Assembly (NCBI GenBank): GCA_016718525.1 | Contig: JADKDD010000002.1 | Location: 62,001 to 126,000 of the forward strand | Reading direction: 5' to 3' | Length of the DNA stretch: 64,000 nucleotides | From: Rhodocyclaceae bacterium | GTDB taxonomy: Bacteria > Pseudomonadota > Gammaproteobacteria > Burkholderiales > Rhodocyclaceae | Shown: one piece after another, positions 1-8,656 of the stretch | Layout: every line of letters begins with the position of its first letter | Position numbering within the stretch: position 1 is the first letter of the stretch | Made by a program: the position numbers and the translations under genes | Notes under the pieces: generated by a model | Told to the model about the DNA's origin: nothing | The model's input: only the letters and a program-made list of their open reading frames with translations | Databases searched by the model: none

Positions 1-284
1 AGCACACAACACCCATGCAAAGCCAGATCAACGTCGGCTTTGGTTCAGATATCACCATCGCGCAATTGGCGCACGAAGTCAGGCAGGCCGTTGGATATGC
101 AGGCGAGATTGACTTTGACCCAACTCAGCCCGACGGCGCGCCGCGTAAGTGGATGGACAGCAGTCGCCTCAACGCGCTAGGCTGGCAGGCCACGGTCGGT
201 TTGGAAGACGGGCTAGGCAAGGCATATCAAGATTTTCTCAGATCGTCATCACACCAGCACGACGGCACGGTGCGCGGTGAATAG
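1..284 (+). CDS. fcl: GDP-L-fucose synthase, C-terminal part (5' end outside window)
   Basis: Only the last 93 codons are visible; the reading frame is open from base 3 and the start lies upstream of the window. GDP-L-fucose synthase (an SDR epimerase/reductase) converts GDP-4-keto-6-deoxy-D-mannose to GDP-L-fucose in the cytoplasm. The visible part has the family's C-terminal features: an NVG-x-G turn after a short polar stretch, then PDGAPRKWMD followed by SRLNALGW, matching the PDG-x-PRK-x-x-D signature of this family. The tail of about 12 residues after the last helix is polar and not conserved. gmd, which makes its substrate, lies 2.1 kb downstream, separated by two unrelated genes. A related GDP-sugar reductase is possible, but the PRK motif favours Fcl. 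Confidence 0.85.
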   Translation, partial: HTTPMQSQINVGFGSDITIAQLAHEVRQAVGYAGEIDFDPTQPDGAPRKWMDSSRLNALGWQATVGLEDGLGKAYQDFLRSSSHQHDGTVRGE

Positions 285-287
285 TTC

Positions 288-1727
288 ATGAATCGCGCCG
301 CACTCCAAGCCCTCATCGCCGCTGGCGAATCAAAAACGCTGGAACTTAAGAAGTCCACCGCCGAGAAAGACCGCGCTTGCCGCAGTCTTTGCGCATTGGC
401 CAATGCTCAGGGTGGGTACGTGGTGTTTGGCGTTACCCCTGCGGGGAAAGTAGTCGGGCAAAAGGTAACGGATCGCACATTGGAAGAATTGGCCCAGGAG
501 TTTCAGGGCTTTGAACCAGCGCTGCAACCTCACTTACAGCGTATTCCTCTATCTGAGGGGGATGCATCGGAATTAGAGGTTTTGCTGATTCGGGTCGAGG
601 CTGCAAGCCAAACTCCGGTTTCATTCCGTGGTGTGCCCTACGAGCGGGTGCTCAACACCACCCGCGTCATGGCTCGCAGTACCTACCAGCGCATTTTGGT
701 CGAATCCTTGAACGCCACTGACCGCTGGGAAATGCGGCCTGCGATTGGTTGTGACATCAATGCGCTGGACCAGCGCGAACTTGTGGTCACCATCGAAGAG
801 GCCATACGACGTGGTCGCATGGAAGATCCCGGTACCCGCGATCCTTTGGGCTTGCTGCGTGGGTTGGGGCTACTCGTCCAAGGCGACCAAATCAGCCGCG
901 CCGCAATCGCCCTGTTTTGTCAGGACGACCACGCCATCCCCGAATTTCCGCAATTTAACCTTCGCGTGGCGCGCTTCAAAGGCACCACCCGTGACGAGTT
1001 TCTCGATAATCGCCAATACGCAGGAAATGCTTTCGCGCTGATGCGCCGAGCCGAACGCTTTTTAATTGACTGGATGCCCGTGGCTGGCAAAATTGTGCCT
1101 GGCCAAATGGCTCGCATCGACACCCCAGCACTCCCTGTTGAAGCCGTGCGCGAAGCACTCGCCAACGCTTTCATTCATCGCGATTACGCCAGCGCAGCAG
1201 GCTCGGTGGCGGTGGCTTTGTACGATGACCGATTGGAGATAATCTCGCCTGGCGCACTGCACTTTGGGTTGACCCCTAAAATGCTGTTTGAGCCACACGA
1301 ATCAAAGCCGTGGAATCCGTGGATTGCGAAAGTGTTCCACCGCCGCGGCATCATCGAAACTTGGGGGCGCGGTACGCTTAAAATTGCCAGCTTGATGCAA
1401 GCGGCCGGTTTGCCTATTCCAACACTGCAAGAGCGCACCGAATCTGTTGTGATGACTTTTGTGCTGCCGGACGCCATGGCTCGACTCAAGAAGGGCGGCA
1501 CACCGGAAGAAACGCTGGGGAAAACGCTGGGGAAAACGCTGGGGAAAACGCCGGACTTGATTCTTAAGCGGCTCAGAGGTGCGCCAGGGGCATCCATTTC
1601 CGAGCTAGCCCAACAGCTGGATAAATCAAGCAGCGCCGTTGAACGAGCGATACGCAAACTGCGTGCGCAAGGAAAACTGCAACGCATCGGCCCAGCCAAA
1701 GGCGGTCATTGGCAGGTCATTGAATGA
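288..1727 (+). CDS. AlbA_2 (Schlafen-like) / RecG-related ATP-binding regulator
   Basis: A 479-residue protein of the COG2865 type. The N-terminal AlbA_2 domain (about residues 8-130) opens with GESKTLELKKS and has the ALANAQGGYVVFGV core. A HATPase_c_4 region follows with EALANAFIHRDY and DDRLEIISPG (about 285-325) and a GIIETWGRGTLKI segment. A winged helix fills the C-terminus (about 430-479). Between the last two lies a threefold LGKT repeat encoded by a perfect 12-bp repeat. Family members are described as ATP-dependent regulators or RecG-like proteins, and some are linked to phage defence or mobile DNA; the actual role here is unknown. It starts 3 bp after fcl and overlaps the next gene by 4 bp, so it is probably read with the sugar genes although unrelated to them. 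Confidence 0.8.
   Translation: MNRAALQALIAAGESKTLELKKSTAEKDRACRSLCALANAQGGYVVFGVTPAGKVVGQKVTDRTLEELAQEFQGFEPALQPHLQRIPLSEGDASELEVLLIRVEAASQTPVSFRGVPYERVLNTTRVMARSTYQRILVESLNATDRWEMRPAIGCDINALDQRELVVTIEEAIRRGRMEDPGTRDPLGLLRGLGLLVQGDQISRAAIALFCQDDHAIPEFPQFNLRVARFKGTTRDEFLDNRQYAGNAFALMRRAERFLIDWMPVAGKIVPGQMARIDTPALPVEAVREALANAFIHRDYASAAGSVAVALYDDRLEIISPGALHFGLTPKMLFEPHESKPWNPWIAKVFHRRGIIETWGRGTLKIASLMQAAGLPIPTLQERTESVVMTFVLPDAMARLKKGGTPEETLGKTLGKTLGKTPDLILKRLRGAPGASISELAQQLDKSSSAVERAIRKLRAQGKLQRIGPAKGGHWQVIE
1512..1547 (+). repeat. Perfect 12-bp tandem repeat, three copies
   Basis: The unit acgctggggaaa occurs three times in a row, followed by a partial fourth copy. It lies in the linker before the winged helix of the AlbA_2 protein and encodes repeated Leu-Gly-Lys-Thr. 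The unit is a multiple of three, so gain or loss of copies would alter linker length without shifting the frame. Confidence 0.9.
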
Positions 1728-2281
1728 AATCAACCGCCAATCCCAGCCAAATGATTGTCCACCGCGACTACCGCAACGCCAACGACTCCACCATCAAGGT
1801 GTATGACAACCGAATCGAATTTTTTAACCCAGGCACCTTGCTGGACGGCCTGACCGTTGAACAAATCAAGACCGGCAACTACAAATCGCACCTGCGTAAC
1901 AAACAAATCGCCACCATCTTCAATGAGCTTGATCTAATTGAAAAATATGGCAGCGGTGTGCGCCGGGTGATTGATGCCTTTGTAGCTTATGGTTTGCCGG
2001 AACCTGAGTTTGAGGCCACGCAAGGCGGCATGGCGGTAACAGTGTTTAAAGCGCCAGGGCAAACTACCGGTGGCGGTGTAAATGGCGGTGTAAATATGGG
2101 GCCGATGAGTTTGTTGAAATTGATTCAGACCCATCTAGGAATCAAACGCGTAACGTTGATAACCAAAACAGCTCAGCCGCAAAGAACCGTTGAACGCTGG
2201 CTCAAGCAACTCAAAGACAACCAGCAGATCGAATTTCGTGGTGCACCAAAAACTGGCGGTTATTACTGTAAAAATACATGA
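1724..2281 (+). pseudogene. 5'-truncated second copy of an AlbA_2/RecG-like ATPase gene
   Basis: The 185-residue product starts almost at the HRDY motif of the HATPase_c_4 domain (QMIVHRDYRNANDS), continues through DNRIEFFNPG and LIEKYGSGVRRVIDAF, and ends in a winged helix (RTVERWLKQLKDNQQIEFRG). The whole AlbA_2 domain and the first half of the ATPase domain seen in the upstream gene (residues 8-280 there) are absent. It therefore looks like the 3' remnant of a paralogue, now joined through an ATGA overlap to the intact gene. A Gly-Gly-Val-Asn repeat (about residues 117-125) mirrors the repeat-rich linker of the neighbour. It could still be translated as a small accessory winged-helix protein, but loss of function is more likely. 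Confidence 0.65.
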
Positions 2282-2399
2282 AATCAGCCTCCAATCCTCG
2301 CCAAATCAGTGCAATCGCATCAAACCAACACCCGCAGGTCGGAATTTATTCCGACATTACTGTAAGCAGTTATCAAAATAAATGGACGTAAATCTCACC

Positions 2400-3485
2400 A
2401 TGACCCCCAAAACCGCATTGATCACCGGCATTACCGGCCAGGATGGCAGCTATCTAGCTGAATTTCTGCTGGAAAAGGGTTACGTCGTGCACGGCATCAA
2501 GCGCCGGGCAAGTTCATTCAATACCCAACGGGTAGATCATATATATCAAGACCCGCACATTGATAACGCCAAGTTCAAGCTGCATTACGGTGACCTGACC
2601 GACACCAGCAATCTCGTTCGCATCATCCAGGAAACGCAGCCCGACGAGATCTATAACCTGGGTGCACAAAGTCATGTCGCGGTCAGTTTTGAGAGCCCTG
2701 AATACACCGCCGATGTCGACGGCATGGGCACGTTGCGCATTCTGGAAGCCATTCGCATCCTGAAGCTAGAGAAGAAAACCCGCTTCTACCAAGCCAGCAC
2801 CAGCGAACTGTATGGATTGGTGCAGGAAACTCCGCAGACGGAAACCACGCCGTTCTATCCCCGTAGCCCCTATGCCGTCGCCAAGATGTACGCGTATTGG
2901 ATTACGGTGAACTACCGTGAGGCGTACGGCATTTATGCTTGCAACGGAATTTTGTTCAATCACGAAAGTCCGCGCCGTGGCGAAACGTTTGTCACCCGCA
3001 AAATCACCCGCGGGCTAGCCAACATCAGCCAAGGGCTGGAAGACTGTCTATACATGGGCAACATCGATGCCCTGCGCGACTGGGGTCACGCCAAAGATTA
3101 TGTGCGCATGCAGTGGCTGATGCTGCAGCAAGAGCATCCAGAGGACTTTGTGATTGCTACAGGCGTGCAATACACAGTGCGGCAATTCATCGAAAAAACA
3201 GCAGCGGCAATGAATATGCAGATCCGCTGGGAAGGTCGCGGAATCGACGAAATCGGTTACTGGGAAAATCGGCCCGTCATACGCATCGACCCACGTTATT
3301 TTCGCCCTACCGAAGTTGCATCTTTGCTCGGTGATCCGACCAAGGCCAAGAAGAAACTCGGTTGGGTGCCGGAAATCACGCTGGACCAAATGATCCATGA
3401 AATGGTCTCGTGCGATTTGGCACATGCAAAGCAAAATGCCCTGTTGAAGACACATGGCTACAAGATCACTATCAGCGCCGAATAA
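2400..3485 (+). CDS. gmd: GDP-mannose 4,6-dehydratase
   Basis: Converts GDP-D-mannose to GDP-4-keto-6-deoxy-D-mannose, the precursor of GDP-fucose, GDP-rhamnose or GDP-perosamine. The product has the N-terminal NAD(P) motif TGITGQDGSYLAEFLL, the YxxxK catalytic pair in SPYAVAKMYAYW, and the family signatures GIKRRASSFNT and FNHESPRRGETFVTRKITR. From this start it is about 361 residues, close to the usual 340-375. An ATG six codons upstream (2382) is also in frame, but the conserved part begins at MTPKTALITG. With the fcl end upstream it forms a GDP-L-fucose branch interrupted by the two ATPase genes. Confidence 0.93.
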   Translation: MTPKTALITGITGQDGSYLAEFLLEKGYVVHGIKRRASSFNTQRVDHIYQDPHIDNAKFKLHYGDLTDTSNLVRIIQETQPDEIYNLGAQSHVAVSFESPEYTADVDGMGTLRILEAIRILKLEKKTRFYQASTSELYGLVQETPQTETTPFYPRSPYAVAKMYAYWITVNYREAYGIYACNGILFNHESPRRGETFVTRKITRGLANISQGLEDCLYMGNIDALRDWGHAKDYVRMQWLMLQQEHPEDFVIATGVQYTVRQFIEKTAAAMNMQIRWEGRGIDEIGYWENRPVIRIDPRYFRPTEVASLLGDPTKAKKKLGWVPEITLDQMIHEMVSCDLAHAKQNALLKTHGYKITISAE

Positions 3486-3511
3486 CTTTTTTCTTCGTCA
3501 CAACAAAAAAT

Positions 3512-4510
3512 ATGTTAACCAACTCTTCGATCCTTATCACCGGTGGCACAGGCTCATTCGGTCACACCTTTGTGCCGATGACCCTCGCAAAATACAACCC
3601 GCGCCGCTTGGTCATCTATTCGCGTGACGAAATGAAGCAATGGGAAATGGCCAAGTTATACGGCGACGACGATAGAGTACGATTCTTTATCGGCGACGTG
3701 CGTGATAAGGACCGGCTGGCAAGAGCACTGAATGGCATCGATTACGTTGTTCATGCCGCCGCGACGAAGATCGTGCCTACCGCCGAATACAATCCGTTTG
3801 AGTGCGTAAAAACTAATGTGTTTGGCGCCATGAACCTGATTGACGCCTGTATCGATAAGGGCGTTAAACGTGTGGTCGCACTGTCAACTGATAAGGCGAG
3901 CAGTCCAGCAAACTTGTACGGCGCTACCAAGTTAACGTCTGACAAGTTGTTTATCGCCGGCAACTCCTACTCGGGAAAAGGCGATACACGCTTTGCCGTT
4001 GTGCGCTATGGCAACGTCATGGGCTCTCGCGGCTCAGTAATCCCGTTTTTCCTGAGCCTTGCCGACAAGGGCGTATTACCCATAACCGATGCGCGCATGA
4101 CACGCTTTATGATTACCTTGGAGCAAGGTGTCGATCTGGTTTGGCACGCTTTTGCAGACATGGTCGGTGGCGAGATTTATGTCAAGAAAATCCCGTCGAT
4201 GAAGGTTACTGACGTGGCACTAGCGACTGTGCCTTGTGCCTCGCATGAATTTGTTGGGATTCGTGCCGGAGAAAAATTGCACGAACAGATGATTGGTCCC
4301 GAAGACGCGCCGCACACTTACGAATACCCTGAGCACTACAAAGTACTTCCCGCCATCCATAAATGGAGCCTTGACCCTGCGCGTATCAGTGACGGCACGC
4401 TGGTTGCACCCGATTTCACCTATTGCTCAGACAATAACACCGACTGGATGAGCATCGAAGGCTTGCGGGCCTGGATAAAGCAAAATCGTGACCACATAGG
4501 GAAGATTTAA
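3512..4510 (+). CDS. pseB: UDP-N-acetylglucosamine 4,6-dehydratase (inverting), PseB
   Basis: First step of pseudaminic acid synthesis: 4,6-dehydration with C5 inversion of UDP-GlcNAc. The 332-residue product matches PseB/FlaA1 length. It shows the NAD(P) motif TGGTGSFGHTF, the STDKAS active-site strand, the YGATK tyrosine-lysine pair, and VRYGNVMGSRGSVIPFF. The open frame extends upstream into gmd (to 3410), but homologues begin at the MLTNSSILITGG start used here. Its stop overlaps the pseC start as TAATG, so the two are probably translationally coupled. Confidence 0.93.
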   Translation: MLTNSSILITGGTGSFGHTFVPMTLAKYNPRRLVIYSRDEMKQWEMAKLYGDDDRVRFFIGDVRDKDRLARALNGIDYVVHAAATKIVPTAEYNPFECVKTNVFGAMNLIDACIDKGVKRVVALSTDKASSPANLYGATKLTSDKLFIAGNSYSGKGDTRFAVVRYGNVMGSRGSVIPFFLSLADKGVLPITDARMTRFMITLEQGVDLVWHAFADMVGGEIYVKKIPSMKVTDVALATVPCASHEFVGIRAGEKLHEQMIGPEDAPHTYEYPEHYKVLPAIHKWSLDPARISDGTLVAPDFTYCSDNNTDWMSIEGLRAWIKQNRDHIGKI

Positions 4511-5661
4511 TGGGCACTATCCCTTACGGACGGCAAGACATTAACCAGGCAGACATCGACGCGGTGGTCGCCGTATTGCGTTCGGACTTTCTGACGCAGG
4601 GACCTGCCGTACCAGCTTTTGAACAAGCAGTCGCCAATTATTGTGGTGCATTGCATGCTGTAGCGATGAATAGCGCAACCAGTGCTCTACATGTCGCTTG
4701 CCTTGCGCTGGGTGTCGGCAAAGGCGATAGCGTCTGGACCACTCCCATCAGTTTCGTGGCAAGCGCCAATTGCGCACTGTATTGCGGCGCAACGGTGGAT
4801 TTTGTCGACATCGACCCGCGCACCTGCAACCTGAGCCTGGCGCGGCTTGCGGAAAAATTGGGCCGTGCAGAAAAAACCGGCAATTTGCCTAAAGTGGTCA
4901 TCCCCGTTCATTTATCCGGGCAATCTTGCGACATGGTTGGCATTCATGAACTCAGCAAGCAATACGGGTTCAAAGTCATTGAAGATGCCTCTCATGCGAT
5001 TGGTGGCAAATACAAAAATGAGCCGATCGGCAATTGCCGCTATAGCGACATCACCGTGTTCAGTTTCCATCCTGTCAAAATAATCACCACGGGCGAAGGT
5101 GGCATGGCGATGACCAATGACATGCGCCTGGCCAATCAAATGTCGCGCCTACGCAGCCACGGTATCACCCGCGACCCTACCGAAATGACTCATGCGCCAG
5201 ATGGCCCCTGGTACTACCAGCAGATTGACTTAGGTTTCAACTACCGTATGACCGATCTGCAAGCGGCATTGGGTTTAAGTCAGATGCAGCGACTGGATGA
5301 GTTTGTCGCCAAGCGACATGTTCTTGCTGCTCATTACAACAAGCTCTTTGGAAAATCACCAGTGATCGTGCCTAATCACAATGCTGACTGCTATTCCGGT
5401 CTCCATCTTTATGTCGTCAGGCTGCCGCTGGACGAACCAAAGTTCAATCGTCGTGAAGTGTTTGACCGCTTGCGCGCCAATGGAATAGGCGTGAACCTGC
5501 ACTACATCCCCATTTATCGCCAACCGTACTACGAAGCTATGGGTTTCAACCCGTTTGATTTTCCAGAAGCCGAACGGTATTACGCTGAGGCTATTACATT
5601 GCCGATGTTTCCTGCTTTGACTATGGCGGAACAGCAAGCCGTTGTTGAAAAAATTATTTAA
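4510..5661 (+). CDS. pseC: UDP-4-keto-6-deoxy-AltNAc 4-aminotransferase, PseC
   Basis: PLP-dependent DegT/DnrJ/EryC1-family aminotransferase of 383 residues that turns the PseB product into UDP-4-amino-4,6-dideoxy-beta-L-AltNAc. The protein begins IPYGRQDINQADIDAVVAVL, typical of PseC, and carries the lysine that binds PLP in FHPVKIITTGEGG, with VIEDASHAIGG as the cofactor aspartate region and NYRMTDLQAALG as a later family motif. It overlaps pseB by one base (TAATG). Its position directly after pseB supports the pseudaminic acid assignment over a generic amino-sugar role. Confidence 0.93.
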   Translation: MGTIPYGRQDINQADIDAVVAVLRSDFLTQGPAVPAFEQAVANYCGALHAVAMNSATSALHVACLALGVGKGDSVWTTPISFVASANCALYCGATVDFVDIDPRTCNLSLARLAEKLGRAEKTGNLPKVVIPVHLSGQSCDMVGIHELSKQYGFKVIEDASHAIGGKYKNEPIGNCRYSDITVFSFHPVKIITTGEGGMAMTNDMRLANQMSRLRSHGITRDPTEMTHAPDGPWYYQQIDLGFNYRMTDLQAALGLSQMQRLDEFVAKRHVLAAHYNKLFGKSPVIVPNHNADCYSGLHLYVVRLPLDEPKFNRREVFDRLRANGIGVNLHYIPIYRQPYYEAMGFNPFDFPEAERYYAEAITLPMFPALTMAEQQAVVEKII

Positions 5662-5755
5662 AGATTGAGTCACCAAACGGTTTCTATTGGAGCAACCGGA
5701 AAATGTATATGCAGACGGTTTCAAACCTAACGAAGCGCTTCAGGAATCTCGTCGC

Positions 5756-6625
5756 GTGAATCGTTTCGCTCTGGGCACAGTTCAATTCGGCCTGCCATAC
5801 GGTATTGCCAATCAGACTGGCCAAGTTACTGTTTCGGAGGTCCGTTCGATGCTGCAGGTGGCGCGTGCCAACGGTATCGACACCTTGGATACCGCCATAG
5901 CCTATGGCGAAAGCGAAACGTGTTTGGGTGAGGTGGGCACGCAAGGTTTCAAGGTGGTGACCAAATTACCTGCGCTACCCGACGATTTACCGGATGTTGG
6001 TGCGTGGGTTCAGCAGCAGGTGAGTGCATCGCTGGCACGATTGCGCGTGCAGTCAGTCTACGGCTTGTTATTGCACAGGTCAGAGCAATTGCAGGGCCCC
6101 AATGGAGCCCTGCTGTATCAAGCGCTGCGAGCATTAAAAGATCTGGGACAAGTGCAAAAGCTTGGCGTTTCAATCTACTCACCCACCGAATTGGCTGCGC
6201 TGACACCGCGCTACCGTTTTGATCTGGTGCAAGCGCCGTTCAACCTGATCGACCAGCGTCTTTACCGCACCGGCTGGATGCAACGCTTGAAAGATGACGG
6301 TGTTGAAATTCATACCCGTTCGGTTTTTTTGCAAGGTTTGATGTTGATGGCGCAAGCTGACATTCCGAGCAAGTTTTCACCGTGGAATGGCTTGTGGCAC
6401 ATGTGGCATCGGTGGCTTGCGGACCATGATGGCTCGGCATTGCAGGGATGTTTGGCTTTGCCGCTGTCCCGCCCTGAAATTGATCGCGTGGTTGTCGGTG
6501 CCGATAGCGCTGCTCAGTTGCTGCAGATAGTTGGTGCCGCAAATACTCGACCGAAAGCAGACTTGCCGGATTTGCAATGCGAAGACGAAAACCTGATTAA
6601 CCCTGCACTTTGGGCCACACTATGA
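5756..6625 (+). CDS. Aldo/keto reductase of the pseudaminic acid cluster
   Basis: An NAD(P)H-dependent aldo/keto reductase of about 289 residues. It has the barrel start ALGTVQFGLPYGIANQTGQV, the catalytic Asp-Ala-x-x-Tyr type segment DTLDTAIAYGESE, and the barrel-lysine and histidine region KVVTKLPALP and LLLHRSEQL. The frame extends upstream to a TTG at 5687, but similarity begins at the GTG used here; the start is uncertain. The stop overlaps the next start as ATGA. Reductases like this are often seen between pseC and the nucleotide transferase gene in nonulosonate clusters, but the substrate is not established. It may reduce an aldehyde or keto group on a substituent of the sugar; that is inference. 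Confidence 0.75.
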   Translation: MNRFALGTVQFGLPYGIANQTGQVTVSEVRSMLQVARANGIDTLDTAIAYGESETCLGEVGTQGFKVVTKLPALPDDLPDVGAWVQQQVSASLARLRVQSVYGLLLHRSEQLQGPNGALLYQALRALKDLGQVQKLGVSIYSPTELAALTPRYRFDLVQAPFNLIDQRLYRTGWMQRLKDDGVEIHTRSVFLQGLMLMAQADIPSKFSPWNGLWHMWHRWLADHDGSALQGCLALPLSRPEIDRVVVGADSAAQLLQIVGAANTRPKADLPDLQCEDENLINPALWATL

Positions 6626-8649
6626 AAACCGTTGCGCTCGTCCAAGCCCGTATGGGTTCTACCCGCCTGCCCAATAAGGTAATGAAACCCATCGGCGGGA
6701 TTCCCCTGATTGAGTTATTGCTGACCCGCCTCTCAAGCGCCAAAGAAGTAGATCAAATCATTGTGGCCACGTCAGTCGACGAACGCAATCTGCCCTTGGT
6801 CGAACACGTTCGCAAGCTCGGCTACTGCTGCGAACAGGGTAGCGAAGACGATGTGCTGGATCGCTATGTTGAAGCGGCCAAAAAACATCAGGCCGATGTG
6901 CTGGTGCGAATTACCGGTGATTGCCCTTTGGTGGATTCCGGATTGGTTGATGAAGTCATTCGCCGCTTTAAAGCCGAAAACGTTGATTACTTCTGCAATA
7001 CCAACCCACCAACCTACCCCGACGGTCTGGATATCGAAGTGTTTAGCTTTAAGGCGCTGAATCAGGCTCACAAGGAAACCAGCGACCCATTCGACCGCGA
7101 GCACGTCACTCCTTACCTGCGCAAACCTGGCAAGTTCAAAACTGCCGCCATGCAGCACAGCCAGGATTTATCAGCCTTGCGCTGGACAGTCGATGAAGCC
7201 GCCGATTTCGTGGTGATAGAAAAAGTGTTTCAGCATTTTCATCCGCGCACGGATTTCACCTGGACCGACGTGCTCGCTTTGCAATCCGAGCAACCTGAAT
7301 TGTTCAATTTCAACCAACACTTAATTAGAAACGAAGGAGCCACCATGGGCACCGGTCAAAAACTCTGGAAACGCGCCAAGCAAATTATCCCCGGCGGCAA
7401 TATGCTTTTGTCAAAACGCGCCGAGATGTTTCTGCCTGATCTGTGGCCGGCTTACTTCAGCAAGGCCAAAGGTTGCAAAGTTTGGGACCTAGATGGCAAT
7501 GAATATATTGACATGTCCATCATGGGCATAGGCACCAACATTCTCGGTTACGGCCATCCGGAAGTCGATGCCGCCGTCCAGCAGACGGTGAGCGCCGGCA
7601 ATATGTCTACCTTCAACTGCCCTGAGGAAGTCTACCTTGCGGAGAAACTGATAGAACTGCATCCGTGGGCGGACATGGCGCGCTTGGCCCGATCGGGTGG
7701 CGAAGCCAACGCGATTGCGATCCGTATAGCGCGTGCTGCCTCGGGCAGAGATAAAGTCGCGATCTGCGGTTACCACGGCTGGCACGACTGGTATTTGTCT
7801 GCCAATTTAGGTGATGACGCCAGTCTGGATGGCCACCTGTTGCCCGGTCTGCAACCCAACGGAGTGCCACGAAACCTGAAAGGCACGGTGTTTCCATTCA
7901 ACTACAACAACTATGCCGAACTGGAAGCGCTGGTCAAAGCGCAAGACATCGGTGTCATCAAGATGGAAGTCGTGCGCAACATGGGGCCGGAAGACAACTT
8001 CCTGCACAAAGTACGCAAGCTCGCTACAGAGCGCAACATCGTCTTGATCTTCGATGAATGCACCTCGGGGTTCCGCGAGACCTTTGGTGGCTTGCACAAG
8101 AAATATGGGGTTGAACCGGACATGGCGATGTTTGGCAAAGCATTGGGCAACGGCTACGGCATCACCGCCACCATCGGTAAACGCGAAGTGATGGAAGCCG
8201 CGCAATCCACTTTCATCAGCAGCACATTCTGGACCGAACGTATTGGCCCAACAGCGGCACTGGCGACCTTGAAAGTCATGGAGCGGATAAGGTCCTGGGA
8301 AACGATTACTCAAACTGGCCTGAACATCCGCCGGGGGTGGCAACAACTCGCAGACAAGCACGGGCTCAAGGTTGACCATTGGGGTTTATCGGCATTGACA
8401 GGGTTTACTTTCCAAAGTCCCAACGCCTTGGCTTACAAGACGCTGATTACTCAGGAAATGCTGGCCCAAGGGTATCTGGCAGGCAATAGTGTGTATGTTT
8501 GTATTGATCACACGCCTGAAGTGGTAGCAGGTTTTTTTGCGGCGCTTGATCCGATATTCGCGGTAATCAAAGAGTGCGAAGAGGGGCGTGATGTGATGAG
8601 TTTGCTGAAAGGTCCGGTTTGTCACGGCGGATTTAAACGCTTGAACTGA
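6622..8649 (+). CDS. Fused SpsF-type cytidylyltransferase and class III aminotransferase
   Basis: A 675-residue two-domain protein. Residues 1-235 are an SpsF/CMP-sugar transferase domain (VALVQARMGSTRLPNKVM, then VRITGDCPLVD), which in this cluster probably activates pseudaminic acid with CTP, since no separate pseF is present. Residues 242-675 are a PLP aminotransferase of the glutamate-1-semialdehyde aminomutase type, with IIPGGNML, RSGGEANAIAIRIAR, FDECTSGFR and the PLP lysine in FGKALGNGYG (about residue 506). An in-frame ATG at 7345 with a good Shine-Dalgarno site could also yield the aminotransferase alone. The frame opens at a TTG (6610), but ATG 6622 overlaps the previous stop. The substrate of the aminotransferase part is unknown. 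Confidence 0.85.
   Translation: MKTVALVQARMGSTRLPNKVMKPIGGIPLIELLLTRLSSAKEVDQIIVATSVDERNLPLVEHVRKLGYCCEQGSEDDVLDRYVEAAKKHQADVLVRITGDCPLVDSGLVDEVIRRFKAENVDYFCNTNPPTYPDGLDIEVFSFKALNQAHKETSDPFDREHVTPYLRKPGKFKTAAMQHSQDLSALRWTVDEAADFVVIEKVFQHFHPRTDFTWTDVLALQSEQPELFNFNQHLIRNEGATMGTGQKLWKRAKQIIPGGNMLLSKRAEMFLPDLWPAYFSKAKGCKVWDLDGNEYIDMSIMGIGTNILGYGHPEVDAAVQQTVSAGNMSTFNCPEEVYLAEKLIELHPWADMARLARSGGEANAIAIRIARAASGRDKVAICGYHGWHDWYLSANLGDDASLDGHLLPGLQPNGVPRNLKGTVFPFNYNNYAELEALVKAQDIGVIKMEVVRNMGPEDNFLHKVRKLATERNIVLIFDECTSGFRETFGGLHKKYGVEPDMAMFGKALGNGYGITATIGKREVMEAAQSTFISSTFWTERIGPTAALATLKVMERIRSWETITQTGLNIRRGWQQLADKHGLKVDHWGLSALTGFTFQSPNALAYKTLITQEMLAQGYLAGNSVYVCIDHTPEVVAGFFAALDPIFAVIKECEEGRDVMSLLKGPVCHGGFKRLN
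7334..7347 (+). promoter_or_regulatory. Internal ribosome binding site and ATG inside the fusion gene
   Basis: The sequence aaggag is followed after 5 nt (cccac-type spacer) by an in-frame ATG that lies exactly at the linker between the cytidylyltransferase and aminotransferase domains. The aminotransferase domain would begin MGTGQKLWKRAKQIIPGG, a normal N-terminus for its family. This suggests dual expression of the full-length protein and a free aminotransferase, or that the two were once separate genes fused by loss of a stop codon. Confidence 0.55.
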
Positions 8650-8656
8650 CGCCAAG

